From the NCBI RefSeq assembly GCF_007750855.1, contig NZ_CP036291.1, positions 3,100,001 through 3,164,000 on the forward strand: 64,000 nt of DNA. Reading direction: 5' to 3'. Source of the stretch: Pirellulimonas nuda. Its GTDB lineage: Bacteria > Planctomycetota > Planctomycetia > Pirellulales > Lacipirellulaceae. The notes under the pieces are model-generated. The model ran no database searches. It was given only the letters and a program-made list of their open reading frames with translations, and was not told where the DNA came from. The position numbers and the translations under genes are program-made. Shown in pieces: positions 27,658-38,389 of this stretch. Within the stretch, counting starts at the first letter, position 1. Each line of letters starts with the position of its first letter.

Positions 27658-29910
27658 CTATTTCAATGTCTTTGTGAACAACTGATCGACGATTTCCATC
27701 GCTTCATCGAACCACACTTGCCTCGTCAGAAACGCATGCGGCGCGTCTTCGACCACAGTCAACTCGGATTTGATTCCCAGCTCTTTGAGGCGTTGTCGAA
27801 ACCGATCGGCACGGGTGCTGGGATCATCTTTCGCACCCGTAATGATCCAGCACGGCGGATCCGTTTTGTCGACGTGAACCAACGGAGAGGCGAGTCGATA
27901 CATCTCAGGCTTTTCTTCTTGCGAGCCCCCCAGAAACTGTTGCCAAATCTCTCTGTCTCTTGAGATCTCACGGTTGCGTTCGGATAGAAAATCGGTTTGC
28001 CCGGCCATCGGGATGACGGCTTGAATGGCGCTGCTGAATTCTGCATTGCCGCCGCGACCTTCGAGTTCCTGCACACCCGCCGATGTTGCCAGCAAAGCTG
28101 CCAGGTGACCGCCGGCGGAATGGCCAATGGCACCCATTTTGTCTGGGTCGATGCCGTACTCTTTCGCATTCGCTCGCAGGAATCTTACCGCGGCTTTGCA
28201 GTCGTGGATGTGTGCCGGGAAAGGCGCCTCGCCGCTAAGGCGATAGTCGATCGAGGCGGTTACGAATCCCCTAGCCGCAAGGGTTTGTGCGGCATTGCGG
28301 AAATTCATCTTCTGGCCTTGCCGCCAACCGCCACCGTGAATGCACACGATGGCTGGGAGCGTTCGCCAATTGTCTTTCGGGCGGTAGATATCCATCTTCA
28401 GCGTGCGATCGCCGTAGCGTGCAAAGGTTACGTCCAGCTTGCTGTGCAGGCGATCGGCGATCTCGGCTGGAATCGCGGTCTTGCCATCCGTTCGACGAGG
28501 CGTCGCCTGTCCCGCCGGTCGGGCATCGAGCCGAATTTCTTCCTGGAACAGGATCGCCATGCCTCGCAACTTGCGAATCACATCGCTATTGCGAACCAGA
28601 GTCGATTCGGCTGGGTCATTCGAAAGGTCGTAAAGTTCAAGGCTGGGATTCAAGTAAAGCTTCCAGTTCTTCCAACGCACCGCCGCCAGTGCCCCTTGGC
28701 TGCCGTGATAAAAGAACGCGTCGTTGTATTCCCATCGTTTAATCAGCGGCTCCCATTCTCCAGGCGGATCCCAGCGGCGGCGCAAAGGTACTTTCGCATT
28801 CAGCGATTTGTTCAAGCCCGGAGCCGGAACAACTGCTGATTCTCCCTTCAGCAAAGGAGTGATGTCGCGACCGTCGATGACCGGACCTGCGGGAATCTCG
28901 ATCCCGGCCAGCGTCGCGAGCGACGGGTACCAGTCCATCGCACGGACCACCGCCGCCGATGTCTCGCCCGTCTGCAATCCCAGTCCTGGCCCCCACGCGA
29001 TGGCCGGTACGCGAATGCCGCCTTCGTACGTCGAGAGCTTATGCCCACGAATCTTCTGTTCCGGCGTACGACCGGGACCTCGGCCGTTATCGGAAGCGTA
29101 GATAACAATGGTGTTGTCGCTGATGCCCAGTCTTTTCAGCGAATCGAAGAGGCGACCGACGTTGTGATCGAGTTCCTGAATCGCGTCGCCATATTCTCCC
29201 CACTGCGAAGTCCCTTTGAATTCTTCGCTCACGCCAAGCGGATTGTGCAACATGGTGTGGGGCAGATAGACGAAGAACGGTTTCTCCGCGTTCTTCTCCA
29301 TAAAGGCGATGGCTTCGTCGGTGTAGAGCTTTGTCAATTCCGCAGGGTCGGCAGGACGCTTCACGATCGTGTCGTTCCGCATCAGGGGAACGCCCTGGTC
29401 ACCAAAACAGACGACCTCGACCGGGTCCAGATTGTGTAGCAAACCGAAGTAGTGTTCGAAGCCCTGATTGCGTGGAAGGAAAGGCTCCCGGAATCCCAGA
29501 TGCCATTTGCCGATGCAGGCGGTCGCGTAGCCGTTCTGTTGGAACAACTCTGCGATTGTCAGTTCGTCGGGATGAATTCCTGATGACGAGTCAGCGCGAT
29601 GCACCCAGATATGGTTTCCAACACGTCGCGGGTAACACCCCGTCAACAGTCCGGCCCGCGACGGACTGCAAATGGGAGCCGCCGCGTAGTAATCCGTGAA
29701 TCGGATTCCTTCATCGGCCATCGCGTCAATCCGCGGCGTTTTGACTTCGGTCGCGCCATAGCATCCGAGATCGTAGTAGCCCTGGTCGTCGACGAAGATG
29801 AAGATGATATTGGGTTTGGGGGCAGCCGGTGCTTCGGCGGCGAGTGCGGGGCGCGCGATTGCGAAAACGACACTCGTCACAAGCGCCATTCGGGAGATGA
29901 GTGATGACAT
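27658..29910 (-). CDS. Bifunctional sulfatase / alpha-beta hydrolase esterase fusion
   Basis: 750 residues if started at ATG 29910, where a clean signal peptide begins (MSSLISRMALVTSVV); an ATG at 29955 overlapping the upstream gene is also possible. Residues 33-465 are a complete sulfatase: IFIFVDDQGYYD, CSPSR with Cys81, GKWHLG and YASDNGRG. Residues 490-750 are an alpha/beta hydrolase of the polysaccharide-deacetylating esterase kind: oxyanion HGGGW (525-529), nucleophile GHSAGG with Ser598, Asp in GAKDDPS and His in APHAF. One exported protein could thus remove sulfate and acyl groups from the same sugar chain (inference). Domains are joined by a short basic linker near 465-480. Confidence 0.93.
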   Translation of the reverse strand: MSSLISRMALVTSVVFAIARPALAAEAPAAPKPNIIFIFVDDQGYYDLGCYGATEVKTPRIDAMADEGIRFTDYYAAAPICSPSRAGLLTGCYPRRVGNHIWVHRADSSSGIHPDELTIAELFQQNGYATACIGKWHLGFREPFLPRNQGFEHYFGLLHNLDPVEVVCFGDQGVPLMRNDTIVKRPADPAELTKLYTDEAIAFMEKNAEKPFFVYLPHTMLHNPLGVSEEFKGTSQWGEYGDAIQELDHNVGRLFDSLKRLGISDNTIVIYASDNGRGPGRTPEQKIRGHKLSTYEGGIRVPAIAWGPGLGLQTGETSAAVVRAMDWYPSLATLAGIEIPAGPVIDGRDITPLLKGESAVVPAPGLNKSLNAKVPLRRRWDPPGEWEPLIKRWEYNDAFFYHGSQGALAAVRWKNWKLYLNPSLELYDLSNDPAESTLVRNSDVIRKLRGMAILFQEEIRLDARPAGQATPRRTDGKTAIPAEIADRLHSKLDVTFARYGDRTLKMDIYRPKDNWRTLPAIVCIHGGGWRQGQKMNFRNAAQTLAARGFVTASIDYRLSGEAPFPAHIHDCKAAVRFLRANAKEYGIDPDKMGAIGHSAGGHLAALLATSAGVQELEGRGGNAEFSSAIQAVIPMAGQTDFLSERNREISRDREIWQQFLGGSQEEKPEMYRLASPLVHVDKTDPPCWIITGAKDDPSTRADRFRQRLKELGIKSELTVVEDAPHAFLTRQVWFDEAMEIVDQLFTKTLK

Positions 29911-29938
29911 TGTGCAAGTGGCGGCGTTGGCTGAACGA

Positions 29939-32812
29939 TTAATAGACATAGACAAACTCGTTGGAATTCAGCATGACCAAACAGACATCAGACAACGCTC
30001 TCGTATGGCGGTCGACATCTGCTGGTTGCAGATCGGGGACAAAGTCGGTGTTGGAATAGAGTCGTTCGGTAAACGTGAACAACTCGCCGGTGTTTTCTTC
30101 GACGGCTTTTCGAACGACTTCGAGCGGCGGCGATGTTCGAGCCGGCGGTTCTTCAGGCAATGATTCCTCGGTTTCTCGCCAGTGCGCGAGAAACTCGTCG
30201 AGTTCTTCCGACGAAGGCTCACGCGAAAGCAGGAGTTGAAAACACCGCTTGATTGCGTCTCGGTCGTTGTCCGCTTCTTTCAGCACGCGAGCGGCAAGCG
30301 ACAACGCACGGGAATGGGTGTTTTGTCCATTGAATAGGCTGAAAACCTGCGGCGTGACAGTCGATGCATCGCGTTTCTCGCAGGAGAAATCCGGCGCGGG
30401 TGTATTGAAGACTTCCAGCATCGGATCGATCAGGCCGCGAAGCCTCCGAACATAGATTGATCGACGGTTTCGTTGTTTAGGAAGCGGATTCGGCGTCCAC
30501 GCAGCCGCGAACGTTCCCATCACTTGTCGCGGCTGTAACGCGACTTCCTGATTGATTTCGGGACGACAGGGAATGCCGCCGAGCGTCGGGTTAAGTTCAT
30601 CCGAGACCGCCAACATCGAGTCTCGCAATTCTTCAGCGCTCAAACGCCGCGGCTTAAAGGTAGCGTAAGTGACGCCTTGCGGATCAAGCTCACGTAGCCT
30701 ATTCGGATCAGGATGTTGCCCCGAACGGCAGTAAGTATCGGATGTCATGATGTGTCGATGCATCGCTTTCGTCGACCAGCCGTCGGCAACGAACGTAGCG
30801 GCCAACCAATCGAGCAATTTCGGGTGTGTCGGCCGCTTGCCGGTCGATCCAAAATTGTTGGGATTCCCTGCGATTGCCTCACCAAAGTGCCAAAGCCAGA
30901 GGCGATTAGCGATGGTCCGCGTCGTCAGCGGGTTCTTGGCATCCGCGACCCAGTTGGCAAATGTTGTGCGTCGGCCTTCAGTCGTGTCGGGGCTCGCAGC
31001 GGAGATCTGGTCGTTGACGACGCTTAATGTGCCGGGAGATACAGCCTGGCTTGGCGAAAACGGGTCACCACCGGTTAGGATCGCTGTTCGTTCAAGTACG
31101 CCTCGCTCAAGTCGATCTTCCGGAATGCGTGTTGGAGAGTAGACGCCTTTCGGACTCTCCGTCAGTCCGTTGTAAACGGCAAGTGCGTAGGGCTGGTAAC
31201 GATCCAACTCCCAGACAAGTCGCTCGAGGCCTTTCCGGGCTACGCGTTCTCGCCCGAACTGTTGCGGGGTGAAACCGACGAGTTTCGGCGGATAGTCGCT
31301 TTCCGGAATACCCGCCTTTTGCATTGCGGACCTGGCGGCGTTGAAGATGCCGCCTTCGCGACCATTGGCTTTTAGTCTCTCGACGACATTGTTCCATTTA
31401 GCCGACGAGATTCGTTTGTCGCGAAACCACTGCGCGGCGTTTGCCAAGAGCGTATCATCAAGTTCCGTGAGTGTTTTCTGATGAGCCTCTCGTGTTTCTT
31501 CGAGGTACTTTCGCTCTTCAAACCCGGAAGTGTTTTCCTGGTTCAGGAACTTAGCGTTTCGTTCGACCAGTTGTGTCGTCGCGAAGACGGCTTGTATTGA
31601 GTAATAGTCGCGAGTTGGCACCGGATCGAATTTGTGATCGTGACATCGGGCGCATTGCAGTGAGTGAGCAAGAAACGTTTCACCGACACTGTTCGTGACA
31701 TCGTCAAGAAACCTTTGCCGCGCAACTCTTGCGACTTCCATGCCTGTCAACTCCCAGGGGCCCATTCGCAGAAACCCTGTGGCGATGATCTTCTCGGAAT
31801 CGTTGGGGGCGATTTCGTCACCGGCGATCTGCTCGCGCACGAATTCGTCATAAGGCTTGTCGCGATTGAAAGACCGCACGACGTAATCCCGATAACGCCA
31901 GGCGTTGCCGCGTTCATAGTCGTTTGCGAATCCGGACGAATCGGCGTAGCGAACAACATCCAGCCAGTGCTGCGCCATTCGCTCGCCGTAGTGAGGCGAC
32001 TCCAATAGCTGGTCTACAACCTTCGCAAAGGCTTCACGATCTGATTTCTGATCGTTCAAAAACTCGCTTACTTCCGTGGGGGTCGGCGGCAAGCCCGTAA
32101 GATCAAACGTGGCTCGTCGAATGAGCGTCCGGCGATCGGCTCGCGGCGCAACTGCAAGTCCGTTCGGCCACGCTCGCTCAATCAACTCATCGATCGCATT
32201 TCTCTCATCATCTCTCAACTGTGGCGCTTGGACGGGCTGATATGCCCAAAGGCCATCAGGGTCGTACTTTCGGTACGTCCAATCTGCTGCAAGACCACCG
32301 GACGTCTTCACAGTGATGCCGTCTTCGACCGACCAGGCTTCCGAGTATTTCTTGCGGATCGATTCCTGTCGCTCCTTCGATGGCCACGGTGCTCCGGACT
32401 TAATCCAATCGTGGAGCCACTTCAACTGCTGTCCATTGAGTTTCTCCGCTTCCTTAGGCGGCATTGCCGAGAACGACTCTTCCTCGCGTCGAGCCGCCAG
32501 ATAAATCGAACTGGCTTCAGGCTTTCCAGCAACGACGCCCGGCTCGTCGCTATCACCACCAGCGGTGAGCGTTTTTAGGGAGCGAACGTCAAAACCACCT
32601 TCAATTTCATCAGGTTTGTTCCCATGACATCCCAAGCACTTTTCACGAAGCAGCGGTGAGATTCGACGAGTAAAGAGGATTTCGGAATCCTCTTCGGTCA
32701 ATTGTTGGTTTCGTTCTTGAGCCTGGACGCACACATCCCATGCGCATCCGAAGTACACGAGCGTCAGGACCGAAGGGAAGAGTGCGACGCGTTTCAGGAT
32801 GCTTATGCTCAT
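29939..32812 (-). CDS. Cytochrome-type DUF1549/DUF1553 protein (PSCyt1)
   Basis: 957 residues with a signal peptide. A C-type heme motif CLGCH (Cys59, Cys62, His63) lies in the planctomycete cytochrome C domain, with the distal part around SFSAMPPKEAEKL. DUF1549 follows (LIRRATFDLTGLPPTP, YGERMAQHWLDVVRYADSSG) and a second CxxCH, CARCHDHKFDPVPTRDYY. DUF1553 fills the C-terminal third (LTTRTIANRLWLWHFG, HPKLLDWLAATF, LLSREPSSEELDEF). Believed to be periplasmic and redox-linked; usually partnered with DUF1501, found two genes downstream. Exact role unknown. Confidence 0.94.
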   Translation of the reverse strand: MSISILKRVALFPSVLTLVYFGCAWDVCVQAQERNQQLTEEDSEILFTRRISPLLREKCLGCHGNKPDEIEGGFDVRSLKTLTAGGDSDEPGVVAGKPEASSIYLAARREEESFSAMPPKEAEKLNGQQLKWLHDWIKSGAPWPSKERQESIRKKYSEAWSVEDGITVKTSGGLAADWTYRKYDPDGLWAYQPVQAPQLRDDERNAIDELIERAWPNGLAVAPRADRRTLIRRATFDLTGLPPTPTEVSEFLNDQKSDREAFAKVVDQLLESPHYGERMAQHWLDVVRYADSSGFANDYERGNAWRYRDYVVRSFNRDKPYDEFVREQIAGDEIAPNDSEKIIATGFLRMGPWELTGMEVARVARQRFLDDVTNSVGETFLAHSLQCARCHDHKFDPVPTRDYYSIQAVFATTQLVERNAKFLNQENTSGFEERKYLEETREAHQKTLTELDDTLLANAAQWFRDKRISSAKWNNVVERLKANGREGGIFNAARSAMQKAGIPESDYPPKLVGFTPQQFGRERVARKGLERLVWELDRYQPYALAVYNGLTESPKGVYSPTRIPEDRLERGVLERTAILTGGDPFSPSQAVSPGTLSVVNDQISAASPDTTEGRRTTFANWVADAKNPLTTRTIANRLWLWHFGEAIAGNPNNFGSTGKRPTHPKLLDWLAATFVADGWSTKAMHRHIMTSDTYCRSGQHPDPNRLRELDPQGVTYATFKPRRLSAEELRDSMLAVSDELNPTLGGIPCRPEINQEVALQPRQVMGTFAAAWTPNPLPKQRNRRSIYVRRLRGLIDPMLEVFNTPAPDFSCEKRDASTVTPQVFSLFNGQNTHSRALSLAARVLKEADNDRDAIKRCFQLLLSREPSSEELDEFLAHWRETEESLPEEPPARTSPPLEVVRKAVEENTGELFTFTERLYSNTDFVPDLQPADVDRHTRALSDVCLVMLNSNEFVYVY

Positions 32813-32865
32813 TGTTCGCTCGTAACTTCTGTGGGGCTTAGCGGCAACGCTGGGTGCGGATCTCT

Positions 32866-34452
32866 TCAGCGTCCCTTCTTCGATTGCTTTTGCTTCAGTG
32901 CGGGGTCGGTGTAGGGCAAATACTTTGGATGTGGAACGTAGTTGCCCTTGCCTTTCTCCCAGCGGAAGGTTTCGCCTTCGACCACGAGATCACGACGCGA
33001 GTTGAGCGGGGGTTCTGGATCGGCAAATTCAGTCGGTGCTAATTCCCGCAGCCTGGTGATGACGTCAGCGTACTGTGGGTCGGACGCCAGGTTGCTCCAC
33101 TCGTGCGGATCCTCTTTGATGTTGTATAATTCCTGGTTCTTGTCGTCGTAATGGATGTAACGCCAGTCGCGATTCATCACCGTGTATTCGCCGGGATTTA
33201 TGTAGGGCAGATACACCGTTCGGTCTCTTGCTTCGGTGGGATGCTTCAGTGTCGATGCCAGCGAAGTGGCTTCCAACTCCTGACGCGGCGCCGGCAAGTT
33301 GCATGTTTCAACCAGCGTCGGGTAGATGTCGATCAGGCTGACCGTCACGTCGGTCCGAGCCCCTTTTGCCACGCCGGGGCCGGCCCACACGAACGGCACG
33401 TTGGAAGTTCGTTCCCACAACGTGTGTTTGCCCCACTGACCTTTCTCGCCCAGGTGATAACCGTGATCGCTCCACAGCACAACGATCGTATTGTCGGCGT
33501 CGGGGCTTGATTCGAGCGCATCCAGAATTCGCCCGACCATCGCGTCGGCGTAGCTGGTGCAGGCAAGGTATCCGTGCAGAGCGTCCTTCCAGGCACCCAT
33601 CGCGACCAGTTTGTCGTAGTGCTGGGCTTTGCGATTCTGGCGTTGCTTACGAATTTTGTCGGGGAGGTCCGTCAAGTCATCTTCTTTGAACGCTGGAGTC
33701 TCGATAGCGTCTCGATCGTACAGACCAAAATACTTCTGCGGACAGTAGTTGGGATAATGAGGAGCGTAAAAACCGCAGGCCAGGAAGAACGGCTTGTCGT
33801 GTTTTCGTTTCAGTTGTTCGACGGCCCAGTTGGCTCGTATCGTGTCGGCCATCTCCTCTTCCTGGTCGTTCGGGATCGCTCCCCATTCCAGGAACAGTCC
33901 ACCGGTGATCTCCTTGCCCTGGTTGTAGACGCTTGCCGGGAACGGCTGTGGCACGGGTGTGTCGCTGCTCCACGATTCAAGCGCCCAACCGCCTTCACGC
34001 TGGAACTGGTTACGAAGGAAGTACTCCGTCCATCCACGCTGGTCGATCGCTCCAGCGGGATGATGAAACAACTTGCCCGCGCCGAACGTCGAGTAACCCG
34101 CGTTGGCAAAGCTCATTTGCAGCGATTCAATCTCCGGGCGATGCACAAAGTAATTCGGAGTCGTATAGCATCCGGTTGTCGAAGCGTACTGGCCGGAAAA
34201 GATAGACGCACGACTGGGCGCACAAAACACGCCGGCGGTGTGAGCATTGGTAAAGCACACGCCACGCGCGGCAAGCCGATCAATGTTGGGTGTGATCGCA
34301 TTGGGGCGTGACTCGAGACATCCGACGAAGTCGTTCATGTCGTCGACTGCCAGGAACACGACATTGGGTCGCGTATCGGCCGCAAGCAGATGGCCATTAC
34401 AGGATGCGAGGACTAGAACGATACAGAGAAGGAAGCGCGTCGGTATGTTCAT
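32866..34452 (-). CDS. Exported sulfatase, iduronate-2-sulfatase-like, possible lipoprotein
   Basis: 529 residues if started at ATG 34452 ([20 protein letters not shown]). ATGs at 34506 (overlapping the upstream stop as ATGA) and 34500 are alternatives. With the shorter start, LASC forms a lipobox, so it may be lipid-anchored. Sulfatase signatures: [12 protein letters not shown], formylglycine motif CAPSR with Cys77, [22 protein letters not shown] and [21 protein letters not shown]. The C-terminus ends in a lysine-rich tail. It follows the FecR/LamG gene directly. Confidence 0.93.
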   Translation of the reverse strand: MNIPTRFLLCIVLVLASCNGHLLAADTRPNVVFLAVDDMNDFVGCLESRPNAITPNIDRLAARGVCFTNAHTAGVFCAPSRASIFSGQYASTTGCYTTPNYFVHRPEIESLQMSFANAGYSTFGAGKLFHHPAGAIDQRGWTEYFLRNQFQREGGWALESWSSDTPVPQPFPASVYNQGKEITGGLFLEWGAIPNDQEEEMADTIRANWAVEQLKRKHDKPFFLACGFYAPHYPNYCPQKYFGLYDRDAIETPAFKEDDLTDLPDKIRKQRQNRKAQHYDKLVAMGAWKDALHGYLACTSYADAMVGRILDALESSPDADNTIVVLWSDHGYHLGEKGQWGKHTLWERTSNVPFVWAGPGVAKGARTDVTVSLIDIYPTLVETCNLPAPRQELEATSLASTLKHPTEARDRTVYLPYINPGEYTVMNRDWRYIHYDDKNQELYNIKEDPHEWSNLASDPQYADVITRLRELAPTEFADPEPPLNSRRDLVVEGETFRWEKGKGNYVPHPKYLPYTDPALKQKQSKKGR

Positions 34453-34502
34453 GAGTTTCTTTGCGTGGGCGCTCGATGTATCTTCGTGGTTGTGTTTCAT
34501 TG

Positions 34503-36059
34503 TCATTGTGATCTGGCAATCTCCTCCTGTGCGGTGCGATAAAGCGCGGCGATGTCTTCTGAAGTAAGCGCTCGGTTGAACAATGCCACATCGTCGATCC
34601 GGCCGTCCCACACCTGGGTCGCTCTACCGTTTGTTCCGAACCAGAGCGTATCGGAGTCACTGGCTGCCACTGCTGCACAGGGTTTGGACGCAACAAGTTC
34701 CCCGTCTTCGTAGAGCCGCAATTGCTCACCATCAGCGGTCACGACGACGTGCCGCCATGTCTTCTGCGGCAGGACCGAGTTGCCTGTAATGAACGATACA
34801 TCTCCATTGCCGCTCCTGACGGCGGCCTGCAGCAGACCGCTGTCATCGAGAGACAGACCAAAGTTGCCCTGACCATCATGCAAGTTCGTGGCAACCATCG
34901 CGCTGTGCGCGGGCACTTCGAGGTACACGAACACGGTCAGTGAGAATTGTCCTGTGCTCAAAGGTGGCGGGGAATCGACGCGTCCTCCGCGTCCGGAGCA
35001 ATCGGCTCCGACTCGCAGAGAACCGCCGACGAACACGCCGCGGGCGTGTGGCGGACGTTTGCCATCCCCAGTCAGCACGACGCCCGAATATTCAGGCGGT
35101 TCAGCAACCAGCCCGCGGTCACGAATTGGCATTCGGTAGTAGGCCAAAGGCGACGACCGCCTGACCAAGCGCGCGTAGTTCCACTTCGGTTCGTCAAAGT
35201 TCCGAATGAACCTGTCGGTCTCGATCGAGATATCCTCGGGCTCGGCCGCACCTTCGGTGATTCGCACGGCCTGAGACGCCTGCACTTCAACGGACCGAGA
35301 GACGTCACGCTGATTCGAAGCCCCGGGATGCACGCGAACAAGTCCTTCGAACACGTGAACCTCGCTCGCGCCGCCTTCCACATCGACGGAGAACTCCGTG
35401 CCAAAGTCAACGACTTCCGCTTCGGGAGTTTCCACCGTGAATCCGATTCCTTCGGGAGGGACTCTGGCTGACAGTCGCCCGCTATGCAGCATCACACGTT
35501 TGTCGCTGATTGCGTCGAAGCGGGCAGGAGCCTCCACGTAAACCATTACTCCGCCGTCGAATTGCAAGTGTAAAAGCCCTCGGTCCAGCCGATACTTACC
35601 GGCTTGCAATTCTGTACCCTTGCAAGGCTGGCCGTCGCACAACAGAACGGCATCGACATCCGTGACCAGCGTTGCCACCGGTGCTTGTTCGTTTTCGCTG
35701 GGGCTGGTGAACCACAGAAATGCCGCAATGAGCAAAGTCGCCGCAAGTGCACCCAGGAATGCGACAGCTCGATATGTTTGCGATGGTCGGTCGTTGGTTC
35801 CTGCAATTGCTCTGGACACACCAGAATCACTTGCCCTCGATCCATTGTCTGGCTTTGTTGTTTCAAACTCAGCCAGTTCGGCCTCAGATAGCGCCGCCAT
35901 GTCGCCTAACGCCGAATCAATATTCATGTACTCGATAAAGTCCCGACGCAGATCGGAGTCCTCGCGGAGCGCCGCTTCCAAAGCCTGAAGCTGCGCGGCG
36001 GAGATTACCCCAAGCGCATAATCCACGAACAGCGGACGCAAGTCAGGCGAATCGCTCAT
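34503..36059 (-). CDS. FecR-like / LamG-domain membrane protein
   Basis: 518 residues from ATG 36059, overlapping the sigma stop as ATGA with GGAGGGG upstream. An N-terminal anti-sigma-like segment ([25 protein letters not shown]) is followed by one membrane helix ([17 protein letters not shown], about residue 105-122). A FecR domain follows outside ([31 protein letters not shown], seen by EAPARF and [27 protein letters not shown]). The C-terminal 170 residues are a LamG/concanavalin fold ([49 protein letters not shown]). It probably senses carbohydrate outside and controls the sigma factor (inference). Confidence 0.93.
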   Translation of the reverse strand: MSDSPDLRPLFVDYALGVISAAQLQALEAALREDSDLRRDFIEYMNIDSALGDMAALSEAELAEFETTKPDNGSRASDSGVSRAIAGTNDRPSQTYRAVAFLGALAATLLIAAFLWFTSPSENEQAPVATLVTDVDAVLLCDGQPCKGTELQAGKYRLDRGLLHLQFDGGVMVYVEAPARFDAISDKRVMLHSGRLSARVPPEGIGFTVETPEAEVVDFGTEFSVDVEGGASEVHVFEGLVRVHPGASNQRDVSRSVEVQASQAVRITEGAAEPEDISIETDRFIRNFDEPKWNYARLVRRSSPLAYYRMPIRDRGLVAEPPEYSGVVLTGDGKRPPHARGVFVGGSLRVGADCSGRGGRVDSPPPLSTGQFSLTVFVYLEVPAHSAMVATNLHDGQGNFGLSLDDSGLLQAAVRSGNGDVSFITGNSVLPQKTWRHVVVTADGEQLRLYEDGELVASKPCAAVAASDSDTLWFGTNGRATQVWDGRIDDVALFNRALTSEDIAALYRTAQEEIARSQ

Positions 36060-36589
36060 GCCAGCCCCTCCGCCTGAAGCGTGCGACGTGTGCATTCCAG
36101 CAATCGCAGTCGCATACGATGCAACCACTGGTAGAAGGCCGCGACAGTTCGTCCACTCTGTTTCGCCACGTTCTGAATGGCCGCGTCGGGCGCGTATGCC
36201 GCCAGAATCATAGTCCGCTGCTCCTTGGGCAGCTTTTCAAGACAGCCTTCCAAGGCCTCTCGCTGCGCGGACAGTCGCTCTTCGTCCCGCCCTGATTCCT
36301 GAGCCACGGTATGCAAAACGTCATCGGCCAACACCAGCCGATCTCGCGCCTTGTCGCGCAGCCAGGCCAACGTCTCATAACGGGCTACGCCAAATGACCA
36401 TTTGCGAAAATCACTTGGCTGGTCCAACTCACGGAACTTCTTCCAGAGCACCAACGAGACCCCCTGCATCACGTCCGCGGCATCGTGTCTCGTCGGCACC
36501 AACCTGCGCACGTAGGCACGTATCGCCGACTCATTCGACGTGAACAGCGTGAGAAATTGCTCGTGTAGTCGAGGGTTGTGGGGGTCCAT
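36056..36589 (-). CDS. ECF sigma factor of the TIGR02989 (gvs1) type
   Basis: 177 residues from ATG 36589 (MDPHNPRLHEQFLTLFTSNE), the usual family start; an upstream ATG at 36628 gives an atypical extension. Lines IRAYVRRLVPTRHDAADVMQ, FRKWSFGVARYETLAWLRDK and region 4 LPKEQRTMILAAYAPDAAIQNVA are characteristic. Members are typically followed by a FecR/LamG-type gene, as here with a 4-bp overlap. It very likely switches on the sulfatase locus below it. Confidence 0.93.
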   Translation of the reverse strand: MDPHNPRLHEQFLTLFTSNESAIRAYVRRLVPTRHDAADVMQGVSLVLWKKFRELDQPSDFRKWSFGVARYETLAWLRDKARDRLVLADDVLHTVAQESGRDEERLSAQREALEGCLEKLPKEQRTMILAAYAPDAAIQNVAKQSGRTVAAFYQWLHRMRLRLLECTRRTLQAEGLA

Positions 36590-36795
36590 AGAAGTACACT
36601 CCGTTCGCCGAAGCAATTTTACGAACAAAACTCGAGAAAATCGGTAAACCCACGACGGGTTGTTAAATCAGAGCGTCCAAGAATATTGGGCCGAGATTCC
36701 GGGGTTTGGGGCCAACCTCGATGGCTGGTTCCGGTCCCCGGTCTGCGTCTCTCGAATCGGAGAGTTCGCCGCAGGCGGACGGCTTAGCAGCCCGT

Positions 36796-38313
36796 GCAAC
36801 CGTTCACACCCCGTGCAGGAGCGACGGTGGGTCCCTGCGGTGGAGTTGTGCGGTGATCGCTTGGGTGAGGTAGGCCAACGGGTTGCGGGTTTGTTGTCGG
36901 CAGGTCTCGATGACGGTGAGCATCCGCTCGACGAAGCGGCTGCCGGCGGCGCTCTGGGTCCCGAACGAGAGCTTGCGCCAGATCACCGCGTGCCGCAGGG
37001 CCCGCTCGCTCGAGTTGTTGGTCGGCTCGACCCCCTCGACATCGACGAAGCTCCACAGCCACGCGCGGTTCTTGTGGAGCCCCTCGCACATCCCCATCAG
37101 GCGTGGGTTGCCGCTGAAGGCGCCCCGCAGCAGCAGGGCCTCGACCTCGCGGCGGACCGGCGCCATCTTCTGCCGCAGGCCGCGGCGGGTGAGCGTGCCG
37201 TCCCGCACTCGGCGCCACCAACAGAACAGCGCCTCGGTCGGCCGCATCAGGTCGCGCCCCAACCGTTGGGCCTGGGGGTCGGGCGAGTCGATCAGCGCCT
37301 GAAAGTCCCGCTGAAGGTGCGCCCAACACCACTGCACGCGCTGGAGCATGAGGTACATCCCGCCTTCGGCGGACCTTCGGCTTCGCCCGGTCGCAGCCCA
37401 CTACCCCTCGATAGTTCTCCCCCAACAGTTCGGTGATCGCATCGGCCTTGCGGTTGGGGCGGATCGTGTAGCAGGTGAACTCTCGGGCGACGCACGTCCA
37501 CAGCCAGCTCTTGATGTCGGCCTGCTTGGACGGCGTTTCGTCCATGTTCACCACCGGCTGGGCCGCGAGCCGTCCCCGGAGCTCTTCCCACGGCGCTGCC
37601 AGCGACGCGCTGGCCTGGTTCTGCAGTTTCACCACCCAGCCCGCCGAGCAGGGCTGCCCCAAGACCTGTTCAAGGAACAACGCCGTGCGCCGCTTGCTCT
37701 GCCGGTAGCAGCCCATCAGCAGCCCAGCCAACGCCACGAGGTTCGGCCCCGCCTGACCGACCGGCACGCCGGCCGGCAGCGGGGCGCAGGTCGAGGTCCC
37801 GCAGCGGCCACACCTCAGCCGATGGCGCCGGTGCTCGGTGACAATCGGCCTGATCGGCGGCAGCTCCCACACCTGATGCCGCAGCGGATCGGGGTCTTCC
37901 CCCGCCAGGGACGCTCCGCACCCGCGGCACTCGGCCGGCTTGTGCGTCTGGACGTCGTCGCACTGATCGGTCGGCCGCAGCGGCCGCGTGTGCTTCTTGT
38001 GCCCCAGCTGCCCGCCCCGCTTCTTCTTGCTCTTGGGCTTCTCGGACGGCGGTTTGGCGTGGGGGGGCTCGCTCGATGGCGGCAGCGACGAGTTCCGCGG
38101 CGTCTTGCTCAGCCGCTCTTCGAGCTGCGCGATCTTCGCCTCAAGCACGGCGATCCGCGCTTCGTAGTGGTCGATCACATGCCCCAGCAACGCCCGGAAC
38201 TCCGGCGGCAACGCGGACATCTGCTCAGGCGTAATGGGCGGCATGCCCTACAGCGTGCGCTAACTCGCCGACCGGCGCGAAGAGCAGTTATGCGACGGGG
38301 TGTGAACGGTTAC
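36796..38313. mobile_element. IS66-family element, single-transposase (ISBst12-like) type, inactivated
   Basis: Ends carry matching inverted repeats AACCGTTCACACCCCGT (36798-36814, and reverse-complemented 38295-38311). Outer limits are uncertain by a few bases and no target duplication could be matched. Only a tnpC-like gene is inside; tnpA and tnpB are missing, as in the ISBst12 group. The gene is broken by a 22-bp insertion. It borders the upstream side of the sulfatase locus. Confidence 0.8.
36804..38244 (-). pseudogene. IS66-type transposase, frameshifted
   Basis: From 38244 the frame encodes a coiled-coil leader, a Lys/Pro-rich segment, the zinc-finger part (CRGCGA, RCGRCGTS) and the first DDE Asp (VVNMDETPSKQADIKSWLW), up to YRGVVGCDRAK. 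There about 22 extra bases (roughly 37359-37380, CCGAAGGTCCGCCGAAGGCG and two more) shift the frame. The second part resumes at MYLMLQRVQWCWAHLQRDF and runs to 36804 with the catalytic PTNNSSERALRHAVIWRK. Without the insertion the protein would be normal. The second part has its own ATG and an AAGGCGGG before it, so a split product cannot be excluded. Confidence 0.85.
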
Positions 38314-38389
38314 TAATCCTGTGCCAAGGTCGAAATTCACCGAGACCTGTACAGTTGAACGTGTCGCCGCAGCATTCGCATTATCCGCG

